Source of the DNA: JAOUJD01 sp963726405
Lineage (GTDB): Bacteria > Pseudomonadota > Gammaproteobacteria > Burkholderiales > Burkholderiaceae_F
Assembly: GCA_963726405.1 (NCBI GenBank)
Contig: CAVSCF010000015.1
Span: 1 to 64,000, forward strand
Length of the DNA stretch: 64,000 nt
Direction of reading: 5' to 3'
In this document: positions 16,981 through 25,372 of the stretch, piece by piece
Layout of the letters: each line of letters opens with the position of its first letter
Position numbering within the stretch: position 1 is the first letter of the stretch
Program-made: the position numbers and the translations under genes
Notes under the pieces: generated by a model
The model's input: the letters and a program-made list of their open reading frames with translations, nothing else
What the model was told of the DNA's origin: nothing
The model's database searches: none

Positions 16981-17994
16981 TCACGCGGCCAGCCGGTCGC
17001 GCCGCTTCTGCTTCTCTGCATGCGCCAGCGCCGCCTCTCGCACCCACGCACCGTCCTCCCATGCCTGCACGCGGTCGGCGAGGCGTTCGCGATTGCACTC
17101 GCCATGGCCGTTGACCACGTTCCAGAACTCGCTCCAGTCGATGGTTCCGAAGTCCCAGTGACCGCGCTCCTCGTTGAAGCGCAGGTCGGGATCGGGCAGC
17201 GTGACGCCCAGCACCTTCGCCTGCGGCAACGTCGCGTCGACGAATTTCTGCCGCAGCTCGTCGTTGCTGATGCGCTTGATGCCCCACCTGGTCGAGTCGC
17301 CGGAGTGCACCGAGTCCTTGTCGTGCGGGCCGAACATCATCAGCGACGGCCACCACCAGCGGTTGACCGCGTCCTGCACCATCGCGCGCTGGTCGGCCGT
17401 GCCCTTCATCATCGTCAGCAGCAGGTCGTAGCCCTGGCGCTGGTGGAAGGATTCCTCCTTGCAGATGCGGATCATCGCGCGGGCGTACGGGCCGTACGAG
17501 CAGCGGCACAGCGGGATCTGGTTCATGATCGCCGCGCCGTCGACCAGCCAGCCGATCACCCCGATGTCGGCCCAGTTGAGCGTGGGGTAGTTGAAGATCG
17601 ACGAGTACTTGGCCTTGCCCGAATGCAGCGCATCGACGAGGTCGTCGCGCGCGACGCCGAGGGTCTCGGCCGCGGCGTAGAGGTACATCCCGTGCCCGCC
17701 CTCGTCCTGCACCTTCGCGAGCAGGATCGCCTTGCGCTTGAGCGTCGGCGCGCGCGTGATCCAGTTGCCCTCGGGCAGCATGCCGACGATCTCGCTGTGC
17801 GCGTGCTGGCTGATCTGCCGGACGAGGGTCTTTCGATACCCCTCGGGCATCCAGTCCTTGGCCTCCACGAATTCCCCGCGCGCGACCCGGGCGTCGAATT
17901 CCGCCTCGTACTCGGCGTCCTTCAATGATCGCGGGCCTTTCGCAGCCGCCTCGTCCCGTTCCGGGGACGGAATGTCCATCGCCTGTGTATACAT
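16981..17994 (-). CDS. paaA: Phenylacetyl-CoA epoxidase catalytic subunit PaaA
   Basis: The 337-residue di-iron oxygenase subunit that epoxidises the ring of phenylacetyl-CoA. It carries the carboxylate/His motifs of the family, DEGGHGMYLYAAAE and CKEESFHQRQGYDLL, and the aromatic-rich NRWWWPSLMMFGPHD. The length and ends match PaaA. The ATG at 17994 has AGGAAGGA about eight bases upstream. It stands 36 bases after paaK in the operon and is the first of the five epoxidase genes. Confidence 0.95.
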   Translation of the reverse strand: MYTQAMDIPSPERDEAAAKGPRSLKDAEYEAEFDARVARGEFVEAKDWMPEGYRKTLVRQISQHAHSEIVGMLPEGNWITRAPTLKRKAILLAKVQDEGGHGMYLYAAAETLGVARDDLVDALHSGKAKYSSIFNYPTLNWADIGVIGWLVDGAAIMNQIPLCRCSYGPYARAMIRICKEESFHQRQGYDLLLTMMKGTADQRAMVQDAVNRWWWPSLMMFGPHDKDSVHSGDSTRWGIKRISNDELRQKFVDATLPQAKVLGVTLPDPDLRFNEERGHWDFGTIDWSEFWNVVNGHGECNRERLADRVQAWEDGAWVREAALAHAEKQKRRDRLAA

Positions 17995-18030
17995 CTCGGT
18001 TCCTTCCTGCCGCGCGCGCTTCCGCGCCGA

Positions 18031-19347
18031 CTAGTTCGTGGGTCGGCGGTCGATGATCCGCTTGGCCTTGCCCACCGAACGCTCGAGACCCATCGGCAAC
18101 GCCAGACGGACGGTCGCGGTGATGCCGATGTACGCCTTGAGGTTGTGCTCGAGTAGCCTCGCCGCCGCGTGGCGGGCCTCCTGGCTGCCATGCGCCAGCT
18201 CGGACCCCATCTCGACGTGGACGGTCAGTTCGTCGAGGCTGCCCGGCCGCGTGACTTCAAGCGTGTAGTAGGGCTCGAGCTCCGACTGCCTCAGTATCAG
18301 TTCCTCGACCTGCGTCGGGAACAGGTTCACTCCGCGGATGATCAGCATGTCGTCCGAGCGGCCGGTGATCTTCTCGATGCGCCGCATCGAGCGTGCCGTC
18401 GGCGGCAGCAGCCGCGTGAGGTCGCGCGTGCGATAGCGGATCATCGGCAGCGCTTCCTTCGTGAGCGAAGTGAACACCAGTTCGCCTTTCTCGCCTTCCG
18501 GCAGCACCGCGCCCGTGTCCGGATCGATGACCTCCGGATAGAAGTGGTCTTCCCAGACGGTCAGCCCGTCCTTGGTCTCGATGCATTCCTGCGCGACGCC
18601 CGGGCCGATGATCTCCGACAGGCCGTAGATGTCGATCGCATCGAGCGAGGTCTTCGCCTCGATCGCATCGCGCATCGACGGAGTCCACGGCTCGGCGCCG
18701 AAGATGCCGATCTTCAGCGACGTCGTCTTCGGGTCGACGCCCTGTTTCTCCATCTCCTCGGCGATCGCCAGCATGTACGAGGGCGTCACCATGATGATGC
18801 TGGGCTTGAAGTCCTGGATGATCTGCACCTGCCGCTCGGTCATGCCGCCGGAGATCGGGATCACCGTGCAGCCGAGCTTCTCCGCACCGTAATGGGCGCC
18901 GAGGCCACCGGTGAAGAGGCCGTACCCGTACGACACGTGCACCATGTCGCCCGCCCGGCCGCCGGCCGCGCGGATCGAACGCGCCATCACCGTCGCCCAG
19001 GTATCGATGTCCTTCGCGGTGTAGCCGACCACGGTCGGCTTGCCGGTGGTGCCGCTCGACGCATGCAGGCGCACCACCTTTTCGCGCGGCACCGCGAACA
19101 TGCCGAATGGATAGTTGTCGCGCAGGTCCTTCTTCAGCGTGAACGGAAACTTCGCGAGGTCGGCCAGCTCCTTCAGGTCGGACGGCTTGACGCCAGCCCG
19201 GTCGAAACTGGCCCGGTAGTGCGGCACGTTCTCGTACGCGTGGTTGAGCGACCAGCGCAGGCGCTCCAGTTGCAGCGACTGCAGTTCCGCGCGGCTGGCG
19301 CGCTCGATCGGCTCGAGATCGGACGGGTGCGGCTTCTTCGACGGCAT
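18031..19347 (-). CDS. paaK: Phenylacetate-CoA ligase PaaK
   Basis: A 438-residue adenylate-forming ligase that activates phenylacetate to phenylacetyl-CoA with ATP. The AMP-binding loop is HASSGTTGKPTVVGYT; DIYGLSEIIGPGV and the hinge RTRDLTRLLPP mark the PaaK group, and the C-terminal domain ends with KAKRIIDRRP. The length is normal. GGGAGCAA precedes the ATG. It follows paaI by 14 bases. This is the entry enzyme of the pathway encoded around it. Confidence 0.95.
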   Translation of the reverse strand: MPSKKPHPSDLEPIERASRAELQSLQLERLRWSLNHAYENVPHYRASFDRAGVKPSDLKELADLAKFPFTLKKDLRDNYPFGMFAVPREKVVRLHASSGTTGKPTVVGYTAKDIDTWATVMARSIRAAGGRAGDMVHVSYGYGLFTGGLGAHYGAEKLGCTVIPISGGMTERQVQIIQDFKPSIIMVTPSYMLAIAEEMEKQGVDPKTTSLKIGIFGAEPWTPSMRDAIEAKTSLDAIDIYGLSEIIGPGVAQECIETKDGLTVWEDHFYPEVIDPDTGAVLPEGEKGELVFTSLTKEALPMIRYRTRDLTRLLPPTARSMRRIEKITGRSDDMLIIRGVNLFPTQVEELILRQSELEPYYTLEVTRPGSLDELTVHVEMGSELAHGSQEARHAAARLLEHNLKAYIGITATVRLALPMGLERSVGKAKRIIDRRPTN

Positions 19348-19361
19348 CGCGTTGCTCCCGT

Positions 19362-19832
19362 TCAGAGGTTCACGACCGGCTTGCCCTTGATCGTGTGCGA
19401 ACGTCCCCGCATCACGACCACGGTCTTGCCGTGCTGGTTGGTGACACTGATGTCGTACACGCCCGTGCGGCCGGAGCGCGAGACCTCATGGCACTGGGCG
19501 ACGAGGCGGTCGCCTTCGTGCGCCGGCGAGAGGAAGTCGACGACGATGCCCGAGGCCACCGTCATCTCGTTGTAGCTGTTGCAGCCGAACGCGAACGCCG
19601 AGTCGGCAAGCGTGGTGATGAAGCCGCCATGGCAGATCCGGAAACTGTTCAGCATGTCAGCACGGACCATCATCGAGACGCGCGCATAGCCGGGGCCGAT
19701 CGCCTCGACCTGCATGCCGAGTCCCTGGGACGCCGCATCGTCCTTGAACATCCCGTGACGCACGGCCTCCGCGATAGCGTGCGCGTCCATGCCGTGCGGC
19801 GGCGCGTGCTTGTGTTCAGCCATGCGGCTCAT
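19362..19832 (-). CDS. paaI: Hydroxyphenylacetyl-CoA thioesterase PaaI
   Basis: A 156-residue hot-dog-fold thioesterase that hydrolyses dead-end CoA esters, in E. coli chiefly ring-hydroxylated phenylacetyl-CoAs. The active segment is CHGGFITTLADSAFAFGCNSY, with Gly-Gly and Asp in the positions used by PaaI. The start at 19832 overlaps the paaH stop (ATGA); an ATG nine bases later (19823) is a possible alternative. A longer open frame upstream overlaps paaH and is not real. It protects the pathway from CoA sequestration. Confidence 0.92.
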   Translation of the reverse strand: MSRMAEHKHAPPHGMDAHAIAEAVRHGMFKDDAASQGLGMQVEAIGPGYARVSMMVRADMLNSFRICHGGFITTLADSAFAFGCNSYNEMTVASGIVVDFLSPAHEGDRLVAQCHEVSRSGRTGVYDISVTNQHGKTVVVMRGRSHTIKGKPVVNL

Positions 19833-21373
19833 CCATGGAAGCTGGCTCCCGTGTAGCCCTTGCGGGTGATCAGTGCCGAGGTGCGGTAGCGCTCCTCGCC
19901 GTAGTGGTCGCGCAGGTTGGCGAGCGCGCGCGCGAACACGTGCAGGCCGACCTGCTCGGACCATTCCAGCGGTCCGCGCGGGTAGTTGACGCCGTAGCGC
20001 ATCGCCACGTCGATCGCGGCCGCGCTGCAGATGCCGTACGCCACGGCGTCGGCCGCCTCGTTGACGAGCATCGCGATGAGGCGAAGAACGACCAGGCCGG
20101 CCACGTCGTCGAGCGGAGAGCATTCGAACCCGGCCAGGCCGAGCGTCGCGCATACCGTGCGGAACGCTCCCATGCCGCACTGGTCCGCGCGGGCCAGGCC
20201 GAGCCGCGGGGTCTTCGAGTAATCGAGCGCGAGATCGAACAGCACGAGGTGCTCATGGGCGTCTTCCATCGCCCGCCGCGTCGCCGGGCGACCGTCGGTC
20301 ATCATGAGGTGCGCGGGACCGATCTCCAGCCAGCCGGAGGCCGCAACCTGCGCCTCGCGCGGTCCCTGCACGCGGACGACGTCGATGCCGGCGTTCTCCA
20401 GCCGGGTGATGATCGGCGTGGCGATGCCGAGCGAACCGACGGCCACCACGCGCTTGACCGGCTCGGCGCCCGGCTCGACCGCGGGTCGCGGTTTTTCAGC
20501 ACCGTCGCGGTAGTCGTAGATTCCGCGCCCGGTCTTGCGCCCGAGCCGGCCGCCGCGCACCAGTTCCTGCTGCACCAGCGAGGGCGCATATCTCCGCTCA
20601 CCGAAGGTGGCATCGAACACGGATTTCGTCACCGCGAAGTTGATGTCGTGACCAATGAGGTCCATCAGTTCGAATGGGCCCATCGGAAAGCCGCCGCAGT
20701 CGCGCACCACGGCGTCGATCGTCGCCGGGTCGGCGGCGCCTTCGGTGTACGCGCGCCACGCTTCCCCGTAAAAGGGGCGCGCGATGCGGTTGACGATGAA
20801 GCCCGGCGTCGACTTCGCATACGCCGCCTGCTTGCCCCACGCCTCCGACGTCCGGTAGACCGTGGCCGCCACTTCGGGCGTCGTCTCGAGGCCGCTGATG
20901 ACCTCGACCAGCTTCATCCGGGCCGGCGGATTGAAGAAGTGCATGCCGACCACACGCTCCGGATGCCTGAGGCCGACGGCCATCGCCGTGACCGAGAGCG
21001 ACGATGTGTTGGTGGCGAGAATGCAGCGCGGACCGACGATCGACTCGAGGTCGCGGAACAGCGCGCGCTTGACGTCCAGGTCCTCGACGACTGCCTCGAT
21101 CACCAGCCCGCACTCGGCAAGTTCCCGAAGCGTCGCCGCCCGCATTCGGGCGGGAATGTCCGTGGCATGTTCCGCCGGCACCTTGCCCTTCGCGGCAAGC
21201 GTCTTCAGCGTGTCGGCAGCGTTGGCGATGGCGCGCTCGGCGGCGCCCGCCTGGGCGTCGACGATCAGCACCTGATGCCCCGCCTGCGCGGCCAACTGGG
21301 CGATACCGCCGCCCATGGCGCCCGCGCCGATGACACCTACCAGCACCTGCGGATCGATGGCCCGATCGTTCAT
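19829..21373 (-). CDS. paaH: 3-hydroxyadipyl-CoA dehydrogenase PaaH
   Basis: A 514-residue NAD-dependent 3-hydroxyacyl-CoA dehydrogenase acting in the beta-oxidation-like end of the pathway. The Rossmann motif GAGAMGGGIAQLAA is near residues 14-27; VVGMHFFNPPARMKLVEVI carries the catalytic His; two C-terminal 3HCDH domains follow, as in PaaH/HbdA-type two-domain enzymes. The ATG at 21373 is preferred over the frame's first ATG at 21427, which lies inside paaG. It is seven bases after paaG and overlaps paaI. Confidence 0.93.
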   Translation of the reverse strand: MNDRAIDPQVLVGVIGAGAMGGGIAQLAAQAGHQVLIVDAQAGAAERAIANAADTLKTLAAKGKVPAEHATDIPARMRAATLRELAECGLVIEAVVEDLDVKRALFRDLESIVGPRCILATNTSSLSVTAMAVGLRHPERVVGMHFFNPPARMKLVEVISGLETTPEVAATVYRTSEAWGKQAAYAKSTPGFIVNRIARPFYGEAWRAYTEGAADPATIDAVVRDCGGFPMGPFELMDLIGHDINFAVTKSVFDATFGERRYAPSLVQQELVRGGRLGRKTGRGIYDYRDGAEKPRPAVEPGAEPVKRVVAVGSLGIATPIITRLENAGIDVVRVQGPREAQVAASGWLEIGPAHLMMTDGRPATRRAMEDAHEHLVLFDLALDYSKTPRLGLARADQCGMGAFRTVCATLGLAGFECSPLDDVAGLVVLRLIAMLVNEAADAVAYGICSAAAIDVAMRYGVNYPRGPLEWSEQVGLHVFARALANLRDHYGEERYRTSALITRKGYTGASFHG

Positions 21374-21380
21374 TACGCCC

Positions 21381-22178
21381 TCATTGCCCGCGAAAGCGCG
21401 GCGCGCGTTTTTCCATGAATGCGGCAACGCCTTCGCGAAAGTCGTCCGACGCTCCCAGTTCGCGCTGGTAGTCGCGTTCGAGGTCGAGGGCCGCCGAAAG
21501 CGGCAGTTGCAGCGCGCGCTCCATCGCCTGGCGGGTGCGCACGTAGCCGCGCGTCGGCCCGACGGCCAGTTGCTTCGCCACGGTCATCACCGTGGGCATC
21601 AGTTCGTCGTCCTCGATGCAGCGCCAGATCAGGCCCCAATCCTCTGCCTGGGTCGCGGAGAGCTTGTCGCCGAGCAGGGCCAGGCCCATTGCGCGGGCCG
21701 GACCGACCAGTCGCGGTACCCACCAGGTGCCCCCGCAATCGGGGATCAGGCCGATCTTCGAGAAGGACTGGATGAACGATGCCGACTTCGCCGCGAAGAC
21801 GAGATCGCATGCGAAAGGAATGTTCGCGCCGGCACCCGCGGCCACGCCGTTGACCGCGCAGATCGTCGGCATGTCGAGGCCGCGCAGGCGCATCAGCAGC
21901 GGCTTGTAGTGGTTCTCGATCGAGGCGCCGAGGTCGACCGGCGTTTCGCCCGGCGCCACCGCGCGGTCGGACAGGTCCTGGCCGGCACAGAAGCCGCGCC
22001 CCGCGCCGGTCAGCACGAGGCACCGGACCGAGGGATCGCCCGCCGCCTCGTCGATGGCGATGCGCACTTCGCCGTGCATCGCGACCGTGAAGCTGTTGAG
22101 CCGGTCCGGTCGATTCAGCGTCAGCGTTGCCACGCCGTCCGCGACATCGAGGCGGACGGTCTCGAAGGAATGCGCCAT
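21381..22178 (-). CDS. paaG: 1,2-epoxyphenylacetyl-CoA isomerase PaaG
   Basis: A 265-residue crotonase-fold enzyme that isomerises the ring epoxide to oxepin-CoA and acts again later on double-bond positions. The oxyanion-hole segments are GRGFCAGQDLSDRA and AVNGVAAGAGANIPFA; the catalytic Asp is in KIGLIPDCGGTWW. The length and C-terminus (FMEKRAPRFRGQ) match PaaG closely. It is the first gene of the minus-strand paa operon, facing paaN across the TetR-type operator. No separate paaF-type hydratase is present in the window. Confidence 0.94.
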   Translation of the reverse strand: MAHSFETVRLDVADGVATLTLNRPDRLNSFTVAMHGEVRIAIDEAAGDPSVRCLVLTGAGRGFCAGQDLSDRAVAPGETPVDLGASIENHYKPLLMRLRGLDMPTICAVNGVAAGAGANIPFACDLVFAAKSASFIQSFSKIGLIPDCGGTWWVPRLVGPARAMGLALLGDKLSATQAEDWGLIWRCIEDDELMPTVMTVAKQLAVGPTRGYVRTRQAMERALQLPLSAALDLERDYQRELGASDDFREGVAAFMEKRAPRFRGQ

Positions 22179-22232
22179 CAGGAATGTCTCCCGGGCCGGG
22201 TCCGGTGCGTGCTTCTGCGAGCCGCCATTTCG

Positions 22233-22248
22233 TTGACCGACCGTTCAA
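22233..22248. promoter_or_regulatory. TetR-type operator between paaG and paaN
   Basis: TTGACCGACCGTTCAA, an imperfect dyad with 12 of 16 symmetric positions (form TTGAnCGnnCGnTCAA). It lies directly downstream of the paaG-side -10 element and covers the putative paaN-side -35, so one bound dimer could block both promoters. PaaR encoded at 13.5-14.2 kb is the obvious candidate. Confidence 0.6.
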
Positions 22249-22261
22249 TCAATAGTAGCTT
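22233..22261 (+). promoter_or_regulatory. Putative sigma-70 promoter of paaN
   Basis: TTGACC (22233-22238) and TAGCTT (22256-22261) are separated by 17 bases, upstream of the ATG at 22300. The -35 overlaps the TetR-type operator. The -10 is weak. Confidence 0.35.
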
Positions 22262-22281
22262 TGACGGTTCCCGGAAGACAA
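22252..22281 (-). promoter_or_regulatory. Putative sigma-70 promoter of the paaG operon
   Basis: On the minus strand, TTGTCT (22276-22281) and TACTAT (22252-22257) are 18 bases apart. Transcription would begin inside or next to the operator at 22233-22248. Both hexamers match consensus at only four positions. Confidence 0.4.
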
Positions 22282-22299
22282 GTCACCGACCCGGCGGCG

Positions 22300-24024
22300 A
22301 TGAGCAACGACCCTGCCGCCCGCCCCGATATTGCCTGCGATTGCCTGGAGACTCCCTTGACGCATCCCCTCCTAGAGAAGCACCGCGCCACGCTCGACGG
22401 CGCCCTCTCCGCCATCCGTTCACGCGGCTACTGGACACCGTATTCCGAGCAGCCGAGCCCGAAGGTGTATGGAGAAACCGCCAACGACGCCGGCAAGGCC
22501 GCCGCGCTCGCCCACGCGGGAAAGAACTTCGACCTCGACCAGCCGGGCACACGCGGCTGGCTCGCCACCGAACAGTCGCCGTACGGCGTGCCGCTCGACG
22601 TTCGCTATCCGCAGTGCGACGCGCAGGCCTTGATCGATGCGGGTCTCGCGGCGATGTCCGAGTGGCAGAAGTTCGGCGTGGACGGCCGCACCGGCGTCTG
22701 CCTCGAGGCGCTCGCGCGCATCAACAAGGCCAGTTTCGAAATCGGCTACACGGTGATGTTCACGACCGGCCAGGGCTGGATGATGGCGTTCCAGGCCGGC
22801 GGCCCGCACGCGCAGGACCGGGGGCTTGAGGCCGTGGCGTACGCCTACCGGGAAATGAACGAAGTCCCGTTCGAAGCGCGCTGGGAAAAGCCGCAGGGCA
22901 AGAACCCGCCGATCGTGATGGAGAAGCGCTTCGAGGTGGTGGGCCGGGGCGTCGCGCTGGTGATCGGCTGCGGCACCTTTCCGACATGGAACACGTATCC
23001 GGGACTTTTCGCGGCGCTCGTCACCGGCAATCCGGTCATCGTGAAGCCGCATCCCAACGCGGTGCTGCCGGCGGCAATCAGCGTGCGGATCGTCCGCGAT
23101 GTCCTGAAGGAGAACGGCCTCGATCCGAATCTCGTCACGCTCTTCATCACCGACGATCCGAAGCAGACGCAGGCGCTCGCCACCAACCCCGCCGTGAAGT
23201 CGATCGACTTCACCGGCAGCAACGCATTCGGACGCTGGCTGATCGACAACGCGCGGCAGGCGCAGGTGTACGCCGAGCTCGCGGGCGTGAACAACGTCGT
23301 GATCGAGTCGACCGACAGCTACAAGGCGATGCTGCGCAACCTGGCGTTCACGCTCAGCCTGTATTCCGGCCAGATGTGCACGACGACACAGGACATCTTC
23401 GTGCCGGCGGGCGGGATTGAAACGGACGAAGGCCACAAGAGCTTCGATGAAGTCGCATCCGACCTCGGCGCGGCCGTCGGCAAGTTCCTCGCCGATCCGG
23501 CCGTCGCCACCGCGGTGCTCGGCGCCATCCAGTCGCCGGACACGCTCAGGCGCATCGACGAGGCGCCGCAACTGGCCGACGTGGTCCTGCCGTCGAAGAA
23601 GCTCGATCACCCGGAGTTCCCCAAGGCGAACATCCGCACCCCGGTGCTGCTGAAGAGCGACGCCGTGCACGAAGCGGTCTACATGCAGGAACGCTTCGGA
23701 CCGATCAGCTTCGTCGTCAAGGTCCCGGATTGGGAGGCCGCCGTGGCGCTGTCCGAGCGCACCGTGAAGCAGCACGGCGCGCTCACCGTCGGCCTGTATT
23801 CGATGAACCAGGAGGTCGTCGACGCGATGACCGACGCGACGCTGCGCGCCGGCGTATCGCTGTCGATCAACCTGACGGGCAACGTGTACGTGAACCAGTC
23901 GGCGGCGTTCTCGGACTATCACGCGACCGGTGCGAACCCGGCGGCAAATGCGAGCTACACGGACAGCGCGTTCGTGGCCAACCGCTTCCGCGTTGTCCAA
24001 CGTCGGTGGCACGCCGCGGCGTAG
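22300..24024 (+). CDS. paaN: Phenylacetic acid degradation aldehyde dehydrogenase PaaN
   Basis: A 574-residue aldehyde dehydrogenase of the PaaN group. In the PA-CoA pathway the aldehyde made by ring opening must be oxidised to 3-oxo-5,6-dehydrosuberyl-CoA; in E. coli PaaZ does both steps. Visible motifs: TFPTWNTYPGLFAALVTGNP (cofactor region), IDFTGSNAFGRWL, and the catalytic Cys in YSGQMCTTTQDIF. The protein ends without a MaoC-type hydratase domain, so the hydrolase half of PaaZ is missing. The ATG at 22300 was preferred to a TTG at 22261 because the latter lies in the putative promoter. A two-hairpin repeat starts exactly at its stop codon. Confidence 0.9.
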   Translation: MSNDPAARPDIACDCLETPLTHPLLEKHRATLDGALSAIRSRGYWTPYSEQPSPKVYGETANDAGKAAALAHAGKNFDLDQPGTRGWLATEQSPYGVPLDVRYPQCDAQALIDAGLAAMSEWQKFGVDGRTGVCLEALARINKASFEIGYTVMFTTGQGWMMAFQAGGPHAQDRGLEAVAYAYREMNEVPFEARWEKPQGKNPPIVMEKRFEVVGRGVALVIGCGTFPTWNTYPGLFAALVTGNPVIVKPHPNAVLPAAISVRIVRDVLKENGLDPNLVTLFITDDPKQTQALATNPAVKSIDFTGSNAFGRWLIDNARQAQVYAELAGVNNVVIESTDSYKAMLRNLAFTLSLYSGQMCTTTQDIFVPAGGIETDEGHKSFDEVASDLGAAVGKFLADPAVATAVLGAIQSPDTLRRIDEAPQLADVVLPSKKLDHPEFPKANIRTPVLLKSDAVHEAVYMQERFGPISFVVKVPDWEAAVALSERTVKQHGALTVGLYSMNQEVVDAMTDATLRAGVSLSINLTGNVYVNQSAAFSDYHATGANPAANASYTDSAFVANRFRVVQRRWHAAA

Positions 24025-24142
24025 CGCTGCTCGTGTACGCGACCGGCTGCGCCGGCCGCACGTGCACTCGCAGCGACTAGTCAGAAGGTCGGGCTTCGGA
24101 GCGGCCGGGCGCCCGACCTTGTTCAAAAGCAACGAAAAGGCG
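24022..24142 (+). repeat. Two-hairpin intergenic element, copy 1 (after paaN)
   Basis: Begins with the paaN stop TAG and runs to the ribosome site of paaY. Shared with 31220-31331 (opposite strand): TAGCGCTGCTCGTG at the start, a first stem GCGACCGGC/GCCGGCCGC (one A-C mismatch, loop of three), a second stem AAGGTCGGGC (24085-24094)/GCCCGACCTT (24111-24120), and AACGAAAAGGCG at the end. There is no T-run after either stem. Confidence 0.75.
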
Positions 24143-24155
24143 AAGGAGCGCGCAC

Positions 24156-24765
24156 GTGGCCTACTACGAAATCAACGGACTGGTGCCGGTCGTCGATCCC
24201 GACGGCGTTCGTGCATCCGACGGCGACGCTGATCGGCGACGTCATCGTCGGGCCCGGCTGCTACGTGGCGCCGGGCGCGAGCCTGCGCGGCGACTTCGGC
24301 CGGATCATCATGGAGCGCGGCAGCAACATCCAGGACTGCTGCGTGATGCACGGGTTCCCCGGCACCGACACGATCATCGAGGAAGACGGCCACATCGGCC
24401 ATGGCGCGATCCTGCACGGCTGCATCGTGAAGCGCAGCGCGATGGTGGGCATGAATGCGGTGGTGATGGACGAAGCCGTCGTCGGCGAGGAAGCGATGGT
24501 GGCCGCCGGCGCCTTCGTGAAGGCCGGCATGGTGATCCCGCCGCGCGGCCTCGCGGTCGGTGCGCCGGCCCGTGTCATCGGCACGCTGTCGGACGACGAC
24601 GTCAAGTGGAAGATGAGCGGCACGCGCAGCTACCAGGACCTCACGCGCCGCAGCCTGGCCACGCTGCGCGAAGTCACGCCGCTCACCGCCGTCGAACCCG
24701 ATCGCAAGCGCATCACGATCGACGTCGAGGGCGTGGTGCCGCGGGTGGCGGCCAGGCGGGAGTGA
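24156..24765 (+). pseudogene. paaY: PaaY, gamma-carbonic-anhydrase-like thioesterase, one-base frameshift
   Basis: PaaY is a left-handed beta-helix hexapeptide-repeat protein, reported in E. coli as a thioesterase on pathway CoA intermediates. The gene starts with GTG at 24156 after GAAGGAG and reads MAYYEINGLVPVVDP. Then one extra base (best placed at 24201) shifts the frame. Skipping it gives TAFVHPTATL, exactly the expected continuation, followed by the metal-site histidines in HGFPG and HIGHGAILHGC and a normal C-terminus. The downstream part alone could start at a GTG at 24211 and give 184 residues lacking the first strand. Sequencing error is as likely as a true lesion. Confidence 0.88.
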
Positions 24766-24902
24766 ACTGAAGTCGGAACGGCAGCCTGCGGCCCTGGGCG
24801 AGCCTGCCTCGCACCGACCAGCAGACGTGGCCGGCGACTCGAATGCGGCGTTTCACGACCGAGTTGCGCGGGCGGCAACGAGGCCGATTCCGCGGTCAGG
24901 TC
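24766..24902. other. Short intergenic region, paaY to acetyltransferase
   Basis: Convergent gene ends. I see no terminator stem with a T-run, no small gene and no repeat here. Confidence 0.4.
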
Positions 24903-25343
24903 TCATGGCGGAAGGCTGAGTTCCATCCACCGCAGGCCTCGTTCGATCTTCCAGTCGGTCCAGCCCCGCTTGCGATAGAAGCCGTAAGCGCGAAGCGTGG
25001 TGTCGAGATCCGTCGTGAGCCACGCACGCCTGCAGCCCGATGCCGCGAGCCATTCCTCGGCAAGGACCATGAGTTTGCCGCCGACGCCCTTTCCCTCGTA
25101 CTCCGGAAGCACCGCGATGACCAGGAACTCTCCCGTCGCGCGATCGGCCATGGAGAAGGCGACGACACGGCCCGCGTCGTCGCACACCCAGCCCTTGGTG
25201 GACTGACCGAGGCTTTCCGTGACGCTCCGCGGGTTGATGCCGAGTTGTTGCAGTTCCTCGAGCGTCAGCGCGTTCTCGCGCGTTCTCGGGCGAACGTCGA
25301 AGAGAGCCGGCACGTCGGCGGCGGTGATCTCGCGGAACTTCAC
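24903..25343 (-). CDS. GNAT-family N-acetyltransferase
   Basis: A 146-residue GCN5-related acetyltransferase. The acetyl-CoA loop motif is seen in IAVLPEYEGKGVGGKLMVLAEEWLAASG (variant of QxxGxG), followed by the YGFYRKRGW segment typical of the fold's end. The target is unknown. The GTG at 25343 is preferred because GAAGGAA lies about eight bases upstream; a TTG at 25397 would add 18 residues that look unstructured. It faces the ParE-like remnant, whose reading frame begins upstream of this start. Confidence 0.8.
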   Translation of the reverse strand: MKFREITAADVPALFDVRPRTRENALTLEELQQLGINPRSVTESLGQSTKGWVCDDAGRVVAFSMADRATGEFLVIAVLPEYEGKGVGGKLMVLAEEWLAASGCRRAWLTTDLDTTLRAYGFYRKRGWTDWKIERGLRWMELSLPP

Positions 25344-25372
25344 GGCGCTCGTTCCTTCGGCCGGCACATACG

